A stretch of 23,685 nt of DNA from Rhodospirillales bacterium (GTDB lineage Bacteria; Pseudomonadota; Alphaproteobacteria; Acetobacterales; Acetobacteraceae), in the NCBI GenBank assembly GCA_903644035.1, contig CAHJXG010000466.1, forward strand, positions 1 to 23,685, given 5' to 3'. The notes beneath the pieces are model-generated. The model was not told where the DNA came from, searched no databases, and saw nothing but the letters and a program-made list of their open reading frames with translations. Positions 8,148 to 16,345 of this stretch are shown here, piece by piece. The translations under genes were made by a program, and so were the position numbers. The first letter of the stretch is position 1. Each line of letters starts with the position of its first letter.

Positions 8148-8165
8148 GGCGGCCTACGGGCCGCC
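8148..8165 (+). other. Intergenic RNA hairpin with a UACG (UNCG-class) tetraloop
   Basis: Seven perfect base pairs GGCGGCC/GGCCGCC enclose the loop TACG and close with C-G. This is the exceptionally stable cUNCGg tetraloop class in RNA. The hairpin lies between the dehydrogenase and the first permease gene, 90 bases before the permease start. No T-run follows, so it is not a standard intrinsic terminator. It could stabilise mRNA ends or set differential expression within the operon. Confidence 0.6.
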
Positions 8166-8255
8166 GTAGCCATTGGCACGGCGCGCGAGAACCCCGCCCC
8201 CGCGACCGTGCGAACGATCTGTCCAGCCAGCCACCCCAAGACGTAGGAGCGCGGC

Positions 8256-9164
8256 ATGTCGGCGACGGTCATCCGGGGAACTGAGGCGGCGGCGGTGGCC
8301 AAGCCGCCGCGCCGGGCCGGCTCCTGGCTGGTGGTGCCGTCCGTGGCGGTGCTGCTGGCCTGGATGATCGTGCCGTTGGTGATGACGCTGTGGTTCTCGT
8401 TCCAGTACTATAACCTGGTGAACCCGGACGTGAGCGGGTTCGCCGGGCGCGACAACTACGAGTTCCTGGTGACCGACCCGGACTTCTGGGTCTCGCTCCG
8501 CAACACGATGACGCTGCTGCTCTCGGTGCTGGTCATCACCGTGGGCCTGGGCACGTTGCTGGCGGTGCTGTTCGACCAGCCGTTCCCCGGGCAGAAGATC
8601 GCCCGGGTGCTGGCGATCTCGCCCTTCTTCGTCATGCCGACGGTCAGCGCGCTGATCTGGAAGAACCTGCTGATGCACCCGATCTACGGCGTGCTGGGCG
8701 CCCTGGCGCTGACCTTCGGGCTGGAGCCGGTCGATTGGTTCGCCACCTACCCGCTGGCGTCGGTCATCGCCATCGTGTCCTGGGAGTGGCTGCCCTTCGC
8801 GCTGCTGATCCTGCTCACCGCCGTGCAGTCGCTCGACCATGAGCAGCGGGAGGCCGCGCGCATGGACGGTGCCGGGGTGGTGGCGCAGTTCTTCTTCATC
8901 ACCCTGCCGCATCTGTCCCGCGCCATCAGCGTCGTCATCATGATCGAGACGATCTTCCTGCTGACGGTGTTCGCCGAGATCTTCGTGACCACCTCCGGCG
9001 GGCCTGGCAACGCCACGACCAACCTCGCCTTCCTGATCTACGCCCGCGCCCTGCTGCAATACGACGTGGGCGGCGCGTCGGCGGGCGGCGTCGTGGCCAT
9101 CATCCTGGCCAACATCGTCGCCTTCTTCCTGGTGCGCAGCATCGCCCGGCGGCTGGAGGTCTGA
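8256..9164 (+). CDS. ABC transporter permease, MalF/SmoF-type (polyol/sugar uptake)
   Basis: This is one of two inner-membrane channel subunits of a carbohydrate-class (CUT1) importer. The 302-residue protein has about six hydrophobic segments, near 23-50, 81-106, 114-137, 165-190, 221-246 and 273-297. The EAA loop that docks the ATPase lies in the cytoplasmic region at about 199-220 (EAARMDGA, then LP). The ATG at 8256 has an AGGAG Shine-Dalgarno about 8 bases upstream. It is the first of three tightly packed transporter genes, with 3 bases to the second permease. Polyol importers of this type normally have a periplasmic binding-protein gene immediately upstream; here there are only 240 non-coding bases. 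Confidence 0.95.
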   Translation: MSATVIRGTEAAAVAKPPRRAGSWLVVPSVAVLLAWMIVPLVMTLWFSFQYYNLVNPDVSGFAGRDNYEFLVTDPDFWVSLRNTMTLLLSVLVITVGLGTLLAVLFDQPFPGQKIARVLAISPFFVMPTVSALIWKNLLMHPIYGVLGALALTFGLEPVDWFATYPLASVIAIVSWEWLPFALLILLTAVQSLDHEQREAARMDGAGVVAQFFFITLPHLSRAISVVIMIETIFLLTVFAEIFVTTSGGPGNATTNLAFLIYARALLQYDVGGASAGGVVAIILANIVAFFLVRSIARRLEV

Positions 9165-9167
9165 CCC

Positions 9168-9983
9168 ATGCGAGAAAGCCTGCTGCAGCGCGTGCTGGCC
9201 GCCGTCGTCGGCTGGGGCGTGGCAATCCTGCTGTTCTTCCCGATCGCCTGGATGGTGCTCACCAGCTTCAAGTCCGAAAGCGACGCGATCACCGCGCGGC
9301 TCACCTTCACGCCCACGCTCGCCTCCTATGTGGACGTGCTGTCTCGGGCGGACTACGTCTCCTTTGCCTGGAACAGCATCGTGGTGTCCGTGGGCGGCAC
9401 GGTGCTGGCGCTGCTGTTCGCGATCCCGGCCGCCTACTCGATGGCGTTCCACCCGACGCCGCGCACCCGCGGCACCCTGCTCTGGATGCTCTCGACCAAG
9501 ATGCTGCCGCCGGTCGGCGTGCTGGTGCCGATCTATATCCTGGCCCGCGACACCGGGCTGCTCGACACCCGCACGGCGCTGGTCATCACCTACGCGCTGG
9601 CCAACCTGCCGATCATCGTCTGGATGCTGTTCACCTTCTACAAGGAGGTGCCCAAGGACATCCTGGAGGCCGGGCGCATGGACGGGGCGAACACCGCAAG
9701 CGAGGTCTGGTTCCTGCTGCTGCCGCTGACGCTGCCGGGCGTCGCCTCCACCGGGCTGCTGTCGCTGATCCTGTGCTGGAACGAGGCGTTCTGGAGCCTG
9801 AACCTGACCGCCTCTGCGGCGGCGCCGCTGACGGCGTTCATCGCCTCCTTTTCCAGCCCCCAGGGGCTGTTCTTCGCCAAGCTGTCCGCCGCCTCAACCA
9901 TGGCGGTGGCGCCGATCCTGGTGTTCGGCTGGTTCAGCCAGCGCCAGCTCGTGCGCGGCCTCACCTTCGGCGCCGTGAAGTAG
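9168..9983 (+). CDS. ABC transporter permease, MalG/SmoG-type (polyol/sugar uptake)
   Basis: This is the second inner-membrane permease subunit of the same importer. The 271-residue protein has an N-terminal hydrophobic segment at about 10-33. Further membrane segments lie near 69-93, 105-127, 136-158, 190-210 and 240-260. The EAA motif reads EAGRMDGA at about 167-174, followed by LLLPLTLPG. The ATG is 3 bases after the first permease gene and is preceded by GGAGG located in that gene's last codons. The length and the C-terminal VRGLTFGAVK ending match CUT1 polyol permeases, in which the ending is strongly conserved. Its stop overlaps the Shine-Dalgarno TAGGAG of the following ATPase gene. 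Confidence 0.95.
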   Translation: MRESLLQRVLAAVVGWGVAILLFFPIAWMVLTSFKSESDAITARLTFTPTLASYVDVLSRADYVSFAWNSIVVSVGGTVLALLFAIPAAYSMAFHPTPRTRGTLLWMLSTKMLPPVGVLVPIYILARDTGLLDTRTALVITYALANLPIIVWMLFTFYKEVPKDILEAGRMDGANTASEVWFLLLPLTLPGVASTGLLSLILCWNEAFWSLNLTASAAAPLTAFIASFSSPQGLFFAKLSAASTMAVAPILVFGWFSQRQLVRGLTFGAVK

Positions 9984-9993
9984 GAGCGTTCCC

Positions 9994-11100
<1,107 letters not shown>

Positions 11101-11335
11101 TCGCCGCCCTCCCTGCGCGCCCTTGGCCGCCGGGGCCGCCGGGGCCTGGGACCCGGCTTGCGAAGCCTGGGCCTGGGGCGCATCGCGAACCGAACCGCCC
11201 CACTGCGAGGCTGCGGCTGGTCCAAGCCGGGCGGTCGGGTCCTTGAGGGAAAAACGTTCATTCCACAGTTGCGGATATGTTCTGCGCCATATCTTAGACC
11301 CTGACACGTCGCGAGATCGTCAGAAGAGGTCCTGA
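11101..11335. other. Intergenic region between the transporter and the kinase-KaiC operon
   Basis: These 235 bases separate two functionally distinct operons on the same strand. The first half is extremely GC-rich. It carries a 9-base tandem GGCCGCCGG repeated about 2.4 times (11125-11146) and a small hairpin GGCTT-GCG-AAGCC (11155-11167). There is no T-run, so an intrinsic terminator is not supported. The second half (about 11248-11300) is A/T-richer and is the likely promoter zone of the downstream operon. I could not fix a -35/-10 pair. An AGAGG Shine-Dalgarno lies 6 bases before the kinase ATG. Confidence 0.45.
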
Positions 11336-12139
11336 ATGGCCGTTCTAGAAGCGTGCCCACCCTCGACACCTGCCGCCGGCGATGACGGCCAATTGGTCGA
11401 GCATCTGCATCAGCGCATTGCCGAGCTGACCGAGGCGGTCGCGGCGCGGGATGCGTTCATCTCCGTGGCGGGGCACGACCTGCGCAACGCCATGACCCCG
11501 ATCATGGGCCAGGTCGATCTGCTGATGGCCAGCGTCACGGCCGGCACCTCCTCTCCGCAGCAGGTCGAGCAGCGGCTGGGGCGCGTCCAGCGCACCATGA
11601 TTCGCTACCTGAGTCGGGCCAGGATCCTGCTCGACGTATCGCAGCTGACCGGCGGCAGGCTTCGGCTCGATGCGGAGACGTTCGACCTTGCCCTGCTGCT
11701 GCGCGATATGGCGAGCGAGATTCACGCCACCTCCCGGCTCTCAGGCGCAGGTATCCAGGTCGTCGCGCCCGAACACCTGATGGTGACCTTGGATCATGCG
11801 GTGACCGAGCAGATCGTCAGCAACCTGTTGCATAACGCCTTGCGGTATGGCGCCCGCACCCCGGTTGACGTGTCCGCCATCGTGCTTGGGCGGCAGGTCC
11901 GCCTCCAGGTCCGTAACCACGGCGGCGGCATCTCCGCCAGCGACCAGTCCCGGCTGTCCGGGCGGTTCGAGCGCGCGATGCAGCAGGATGACCGGAACGA
12001 TGGAGTCAGCTTCGGGCTCTGGGTTGCTGGCCAGTTCGTGGCGGCGATGGGAGGAACGGTCGGGATCGACGAGGCGCCCGACGGGGAGCCGCTGCTCACG
12101 GTCACCTTGCCCCTGCACATGAAGGAAGTCCCGTATTGA
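11336..12139 (+). CDS. Soluble sensor-less histidine kinase of the KaiC operon
   Basis: This is a predicted cytoplasmic autokinase that should phosphorylate a receiver domain, most simply the one encoded two genes downstream. The 267-residue protein starts with a short probable coiled-coil (about 19-40). The dimerisation/phosphoacceptor H-box follows, GHDLRNAMTPI with His47. The ATPase domain carries an N-box NLLHNALRYG (Asn163 and Asn167), an F-box-like RFERA near 210 and a G2-like VSFGLWV near 224-230. There is no transmembrane segment and no PAS, GAF or other sensory domain, so the input probably comes from a partner protein. The G1 box reads VRNHGGGI, with Asn where the usual Asp contacts adenine. 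The stop codon overlaps the TTG start of the KaiC-like gene. Confidence 0.9.
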   Translation: MAVLEACPPSTPAAGDDGQLVEHLHQRIAELTEAVAARDAFISVAGHDLRNAMTPIMGQVDLLMASVTAGTSSPQQVEQRLGRVQRTMIRYLSRARILLDVSQLTGGRLRLDAETFDLALLLRDMASEIHATSRLSGAGIQVVAPEHLMVTLDHAVTEQIVSNLLHNALRYGARTPVDVSAIVLGRQVRLQVRNHGGGISASDQSRLSGRFERAMQQDDRNDGVSFGLWVAGQFVAAMGGTVGIDEAPDGEPLLTVTLPLHMKEVPY

Positions 12140-13632
12140 CCAAGATGGATGGCAGCAAGCTCGACCGCGTGCCGAGCGGCGTTGCAGGTCTTGACACCAT
12201 CCTGGGCGGCGGGTTCCTGAAAGGCGGGCTGTATATCATCCAGGGCACGCCCGGCACCGGCAAGACGACGCTTGCCAACCAGATCTGCTTCCACCATGCG
12301 GCCTGCGGCGGCCATGCGCTCTATGTCACGCTGCTTGCGGAGTATCATGCCCGCATGATGCAGCACCTCGGCAGCATGTCCTTCTTCGATGCGTCGATGA
12401 TCCCGGACAGGCTGAGCTATATCAGCGGGTTCGGCGTGCTGCGCCAAGACGGGCTGCGCAGCCTGCTGGACCTGGTGCGTCGCGAGATCGCCGCGCGCGG
12501 CGTGTCGGTGCTGATCCTTGACGGCTTCGCCACGGTGCAGCGCACGGCGCCCAGCGATCAAGAGCTCAAAGAGTTCGTCCATGAGATGCAGGCCGTCGCC
12601 ATCGCGACCGACTGCACGACGTTCCTGCTCAACAGCGTCCAGAGCGAAGGCGCCATCACGCCCGAGCACACGATGGTCGATGGCATCCTGGAGTTGACCG
12701 ATCAGCTGTTCGGCTGGTCGGCCGAGCGGTCGGTCCAGGTCACCAAGTTTCGTGGCACCGATCAGATGCGCGGCAGGCACGCCTTTGAGATCACGGATGA
12801 CGGCCTCGTCGTCTATCCCCGGATCGACGTGTTGCTGGCCCGGCCGTCGCAGCCCGACCAAAGCGGCACCGAGAGGGTCTCGACCGGCGTTGACCAGCTT
12901 GACGCGATGCTGGGCGGCGGGCTGCCGGCGGCATCGACCACCATGGTCATGGGGCCGTCCGGGGCCGGCAAGACGACGCTGGGGCTGCAGTTCCTGTCCC
13001 GCTGCAGCGAGGCGGAGCCGGGATTGCTGTTCGGGTTCTACGAGACGGCGTCGCGCATCGCGGCCAAAGCCAGCGGGGTCTGCCCGTCGCTGCGCGGACT
13101 GCTCGACAGCGGCGTGGTGGAGGTGCTGTGGCAACCGCCGACCGACGGGCTGATTGACGCCTACGGCGCGCAGCTGCTGGAGGCCGTCCGCCGCCGGGGC
13201 GTGCGGCGGCTGTTCATCGACGGCCTGGGCGGCATCCAGGGCGTCGCGCGGGACCCCGGGCGCGTCGGCCACTACTTCAATGCCTTGGCGAACGAGCTGC
13301 GGGCGCAGGGCGTCACGACCGTCTACACGCTGGAGGTGGCCGACATCATCGGCCCGAACATCCGGGCGCCGCTGGGCGATTTGTCCAGCCTGGCGGAGAA
13401 CATGATCCTGTTGCGCTACCTCGAGCTTCGCTCCCGGCTGTATCGGCTCATCTCCATCCTCAAGGTCCGCGACAGCGACTTCGACCCCTTGCTGCATGAA
13501 TACGTGCTCACGAGCCATGGCCTCCAGATCGAGTCGCGCAGCGGCAGCGCGGACGACATCATGACCGGCTTCCCGCGCGACGTGACCGGCCCGCCCGCCA
13601 AGGTCGCGCCGCAGACCGAACCCGGCGGCTGA
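12136..13632 (+). CDS. Double-domain KaiC-like ATPase
   Basis: KaiC-family proteins are RecA-fold ATPases that form hexamers. The cyanobacterial member is the clock protein, but many bacterial homologues have other or unknown roles. The 498 residues hold two RecA-like modules: P-loops GTPGTGKTT (37-45) and GPSGAGKTT (273-281), and Walker B aspartates near Asp129 and Asp362. By alignment from memory to cyanobacterial KaiC, the second module has Ser417-Ser418 where KaiC has the phosphorylated Ser431-Thr432. The paired catalytic glutamates look altered: YVTLLAEY in the first module and FYETAS in the second. The start is TTG 12136, with AAGGAA about 10 bases upstream, overlapping the kinase stop. 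ATG 12145 is too far from that site. No KaiA or KaiB gene is in the window. Confidence 0.93.
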   Translation: MTKMDGSKLDRVPSGVAGLDTILGGGFLKGGLYIIQGTPGTGKTTLANQICFHHAACGGHALYVTLLAEYHARMMQHLGSMSFFDASMIPDRLSYISGFGVLRQDGLRSLLDLVRREIAARGVSVLILDGFATVQRTAPSDQELKEFVHEMQAVAIATDCTTFLLNSVQSEGAITPEHTMVDGILELTDQLFGWSAERSVQVTKFRGTDQMRGRHAFEITDDGLVVYPRIDVLLARPSQPDQSGTERVSTGVDQLDAMLGGGLPAASTTMVMGPSGAGKTTLGLQFLSRCSEAEPGLLFGFYETASRIAAKASGVCPSLRGLLDSGVVEVLWQPPTDGLIDAYGAQLLEAVRRRGVRRLFIDGLGGIQGVARDPGRVGHYFNALANELRAQGVTTVYTLEVADIIGPNIRAPLGDLSSLAENMILLRYLELRSRLYRLISILKVRDSDFDPLLHEYVLTSHGLQIESRSGSADDIMTGFPRDVTGPPAKVAPQTEPGG

Positions 13633-13634
13633 CG

Positions 13635-14009
13635 GTGGCGACAGTGCTCGTGGTGGATGACGAGTTCGGGATCGCTGAGCTGTTCGACGCCATCCTCACG
13701 GACAAAGGCCACCGCGTGCTCACCGCAATCAACGGCAAGCACGGGCTGGAAATGCTGGCGCAGGAACCGGTCGATCTGGTGTTCCTCGATCACATGATGC
13801 CGGTCATGAACGGGGCGGCCATGCTGGCCGCGTTGCTCGCCACCCCAGGCCTTCGACGTGTTCCCGTCGTCATGATGAGCGCCATGCTGGAGGTGCGGAT
13901 CGCCGAACGCTGCTCGGGCTACTCCGCGTTCCTGCGCAAGCCGTTCAGGATCGGCCAGGTCCTGGCGCTCACCAGCCGCCTGCTTGGCGAGGACGATCCT
14001 CGCGATTGA
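13635..14009 (+). CDS. Single-domain response regulator (CheY-like receiver) of the KaiC operon
   Basis: The 124-residue protein is a lone receiver domain with no DNA-binding or enzymatic output. The phosphorylation site is intact: acidic pair Asp8-Asp9, phosphoacceptor Asp52 in LVFLDHMMP, the switch Ser82 in VVMMSA, and Lys102 in LRKPF. It starts with GTG two bases after the KaiC-like stop, so it is almost certainly co-translated. Such stand-alone receivers work by protein-protein contact, or pass phosphate on in a relay. Natural partners here are the kinase at 11336 (phosphodonor) and the KaiC-like ATPase (possible target). The pairing is inferred from operon structure, not shown. Confidence 0.92.
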   Translation: MATVLVVDDEFGIAELFDAILTDKGHRVLTAINGKHGLEMLAQEPVDLVFLDHMMPVMNGAAMLAALLATPGLRRVPVVMMSAMLEVRIAERCSGYSAFLRKPFRIGQVLALTSRLLGEDDPRD

Positions 14010-14019
14010 CGGTGCGGCC

Positions 14020-14071
14020 GCCTGGACCGTGATCGCCCTGACTGTGTCGGGGCGCGGTCCAGGCTTTGTTT
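14020..14071 (+). terminator. Intrinsic terminator of the kinase-KaiC-regulator operon
   Basis: A 10-bp perfect outer stem, GCCTGGACCG (14020-14029) with CGGTCCAGGC (14055-14064), is followed at once by TTTGTTT. Inside it, CGCCC (14034-14038) and GGGCG (14050-14054) add a second stem above a bulge. It begins 11 bases after the response-regulator stop. The opposite strand has no T-run beyond the stem, so it acts on the plus-strand transcript only. Confidence 0.85.
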
Positions 14072-14133
14072 GAGCGACCCATTCCTCGCATGACTGGCAA
14101 CGCTGCCGCGTTTCCGGTCAGGGCGACATTGGC

Positions 14134-14751
14134 CTAAGCCGGACGCACCACGTGGAACGCGGTCCCGGTATTGGCCGGCACGCCGCTCGGATTGGTCCAG
14201 GGGATGGTCCTGACCGCGGCGGTGCTGCCGGCCCATTGGTCCATCACCTGGATGCCGCGCTCGTTCTGCCCCAGGTAGATCGCAGCGTGGCTGCTGCCAT
14301 CCGTCGCGTTCGCATAGCGATCGGCGGCGTTGAAGGTCGCGATGGCAGTGCCGGGCCGCAGGTCGGTGTTCCCCCGCACCGGCTCGCCGCACGTCCAGTT
14401 TCGGGTGTGGCCAAGGCCCGGGCTTGCCGCCTGGACCAGCGCGACGCATTGGCCGGAGCCGGCAGACCGTCCGAGGTACTGGGCATAGTCCGTCGCCACG
14501 AGGCTGCCGGCGGTGTCCAGCCTCGCGGCCGTCCCGACCGGCCCCGCCATCCGCGGCCCCAAGCCCATGCCGCCCTGTGTCACGGATTGGGCGGAGCCGG
14601 GCATCGCGGCCATGGTCGCGGCGAAGCTTCCGGCAGCGGCATCGGATGCGCCGGGGCCAGTCGAGGCCAAGCGTACCTGCGCCCGTGGGTTCTGCAGTAT
14701 ACGAACGAGACTATGGATCAAGCCCACCCCCAAAGCTGCTTCCGGGCGCAA
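14134..14751 (-). CDS. BPSL0067-family protein, putative NlpC/P60-like peptidoglycan hydrolase
   Basis: The C-terminal 120 residues match the BPSL0067 fold, a papain/NlpC-P60-like family thought to act on cell-wall peptides. A cysteine sits at the head of a helix in GSGQCVALVQ (Cys102), a histidine in SSHAAIYL (His155), and VMDQWAG follows with Asp171, together giving a plausible Cys-His(-Asp) site. The first 85 residues are Ala/Gly/Ser/Pro-rich and look like a linker. No standard signal peptide is apparent, so export may use another route, or the start may be wrong. The longest frame starts at TTG 14751; GTG or TTG codons a few residues later are possible. The gene ends a three-gene minus-strand group with the Sel1-repeat and OmpA-domain genes. 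Confidence 0.72.
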   Translation of the reverse strand: MRPEAALGVGLIHSLVRILQNPRAQVRLASTGPGASDAAAGSFAATMAAMPGSAQSVTQGGMGLGPRMAGPVGTAARLDTAGSLVATDYAQYLGRSAGSGQCVALVQAASPGLGHTRNWTCGEPVRGNTDLRPGTAIATFNAADRYANATDGSSHAAIYLGQNERGIQVMDQWAGSTAAVRTIPWTNPSGVPANTGTAFHVVRPA

Positions 14752-14801
14752 GGGTAGGACATGGGGGTTGCGAAACCGTTAACCGGCCTGCTGGACCATC
14801 C

Positions 14802-15662
14802 TCATCCTGGCGGTCGGACCTGAAACTCGCTCCATTGGCTTGGGGCGTAGCGCCCCTGGTTGCGGGCGACGGCGTAGACGCGCCAGGCGTAGCGGCCGGG
14901 AACCCGGTCCAGCATCGCCAACGTCGCGGTCTCGTCCAGGTAGGTCGCGAACACCTCGTGGGGTTCCATGGAATCGAGCGCCAGGAGCTGGACGAAGAAC
15001 CGCACGGGAACCGGCTGTGCTGGGCTGATCCAGACAAGCTCGACCCTATCCGCGGCGCTGGCCAGGGCAGGGATGACATCGCCATTCGCCGGCGCGACCA
15101 GCAACGCCGCTGCAAGCGGGCGGGCCGCGTCGGCGGCCGATGGAGGACGCGGGCGAGCCTGACGCATCGCGGCCAGCCTCTCTGCCGCGGCCGGCAGGTC
15201 GGCGGCGGCACGGAACCATGCTTCCGCCTGTTCGGGATTGCGCGGCACGCCGTCGCCGGCTGCGTAGAGCTGGCCCAGGTTGAACTGGGCGCGGCGATTG
15301 CCGTGGGCGGCCGCCCGGCCATACCAGACTGCCGCCTCGGCGACGTTGCGCGGCACCCCGTCGCCGGTGTCGCACATCGCGGCCACGTTGAATTCCGCCG
15401 CCGGGGAGCCGGCCGCCGCCGCACGCCGATACCAGCCGTAGGCGATCACGGGATCGCGCGGAACGCCTTGGCCGAGGTCATAGAGGGTGCCCAGGCCTAG
15501 CTGCGCCGCGGCATCGCCGGCCTCGGCCTGCGTCGTCCAGAGCCGGCGCGCCACGTCATACTGCCGAGCCGCGTAGGCCCGCTGCGCCTCGCCGGGGTCA
15601 GGCGGCGCCGGGGCGGCCCCTGCCAGCAGGAACAGCGACGCGACCCAGCTTCGACGGAGCAT
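14802..15662 (-). CDS. Exported Sel1-repeat protein
   Basis: The 286-residue protein begins with a probable Sec signal peptide (MLRRSWVASLFLLAGAAPA). Three consecutive Sel1-like repeats of about 36 residues follow, each ending in a GVPR[DN]P/V..A..W[YF]..AA pattern and covering roughly 50-160. These alpha-solenoid repeats mediate protein-protein contacts, often in the envelope. The C-terminal about 90 residues look like an immunoglobulin/Fn3-like beta domain (RYAWRVYAVARNQG, then PSQWSEFQV). I chose ATG 15662 because it places the signal peptide at the N-terminus; an in-frame TTG five codons upstream is possible. It lies 50 bases before the putative hydrolase gene and about 39 bases after the OmpA-domain gene, so an operon is likely. 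Its partner and substrate are unknown. Confidence 0.85.
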   Translation of the reverse strand: MLRRSWVASLFLLAGAAPAPPDPGEAQRAYAARQYDVARRLWTTQAEAGDAAAQLGLGTLYDLGQGVPRDPVIAYGWYRRAAAAGSPAAEFNVAAMCDTGDGVPRNVAEAAVWYGRAAAHGNRRAQFNLGQLYAAGDGVPRNPEQAEAWFRAAADLPAAAERLAAMRQARPRPPSAADAARPLAAALLVAPANGDVIPALASAADRVELVWISPAQPVPVRFFVQLLALDSMEPHEVFATYLDETATLAMLDRVPGRYAWRVYAVARNQGRYAPSQWSEFQVRPPG

Positions 15663-15701
15663 GGTCCAACGTACCAATCCCTTGCGGCCCTGGCGCCGGG
15701 C

Positions 15702-16187
15702 TCAGCGCCAGGTGATCTCGACGCGGCGGTTCTGCGGCTCAGCCACGCCGCGCGGCGCAGGAACCGCCGGGTTCGTCTCGCCCTTTGCGAGGATCTGCGT
15801 GCGCTCGGCCGGGATGCCGCGCGCCAACATGCCGCGCACCACCGCCGTCGCCCGGCGCTGCGAGAGCAGAAGGTTCTCGGCCGGCTGTCCCACCGCGTCG
15901 GTGCTTCCGCTGACGGTCATGATGATCGGCTGCCCGTCGCGATACAGGCGCGAGGCCTGGTCCAGGATCGCCTGGTTGCGCGCGTTGAGCGTGGCCGCCC
16001 CGACGTCGAACAGCAGGACGAGCTTGCCGGCTGGCTCGGCCCCCTGCGCCGCGCCCGCTGGTGCCGGCGCGGTCAAAGGCGCGGGTGCCAGGGAGGGCTG
16101 GGGGTCTGCCTGCTGAGCAACCGCGGCCGTGACATGGACGGCCACGGCAAAGGCTCCGAAAAGGCTGGTTTTCACTGACACGGCCAT
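15702..16187 (-). CDS. OmpA-family C-terminal domain protein (peptidoglycan-anchoring)
   Basis: The 161-residue protein has a signal peptide ending near VAAAQ-like residues 21-25, and a Pro/Ala-rich linker to about 53. An OmpA-type peptidoglycan-binding domain follows: LVLLFDVGAATL, the loop SGSTDAVGQPAENLLLSQRRA with Asp97, and the closing NRRVEITW. There is no beta-barrel and no lipobox cysteine, so it is probably a periplasmic, wall-attached protein. The ATG has a GGGAACG Shine-Dalgarno upstream. It is the first gene of the minus-strand group with the Sel1-repeat protein and the BPSL0067-type hydrolase, which suggests that all three act at the cell wall. Confidence 0.9.
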   Translation of the reverse strand: MAVSVKTSLFGAFAVAVHVTAAVAQQADPQPSLAPAPLTAPAPAGAAQGAEPAGKLVLLFDVGAATLNARNQAILDQASRLYRDGQPIIMTVSGSTDAVGQPAENLLLSQRRATAVVRGMLARGIPAERTQILAKGETNPAVPAPRGVAEPQNRRVEITWR

Positions 16188-16345
16188 GATGAGCGTTCCC
16201 TAAGACGCCACGAACATGTCTTGCAGCGTGGCTGACCTATTCAACTCGCCTGGAAGCCGCCATGTCGATTCATTTACACGTGAATGCGCACCATAAAAAG
16301 CGAATTTGCTTATTTATGTCTCGCCGTCGCGAGGGGGCTGTCTCC
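16188..16345. other. A/T-rich intergenic segment between spoVR and the OmpA-domain gene
   Basis: The stretch from about 16262 to 16320 is strikingly A/T-rich for this genome. On the minus strand it reads AAGC-AAATTC-GCTT followed by TTT, a weak hairpin with a short U-run about 20-50 bases past the spoVR stop. This could terminate the prkA-yeaH-spoVR transcript. An inverted repeat ATTCA/TGAAT follows. The rest (16188-16260) includes GCCACG/CGTGGC and should contain the OmpA-gene promoter. Confidence 0.45.

Noticed and set aside
11125..11167. Terminator after the ABC ATPase
   Set aside because: GC-rich repeats and a 5-bp hairpin are present, but there is no U-run or long stem.
12136..13632. 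A cyanobacterial-type circadian clock
   Set aside because: KaiA and KaiB are absent, and KaiC-like ATPases are common in non-cyanobacteria with other functions. The sequence supports only a KaiC-family signalling protein.
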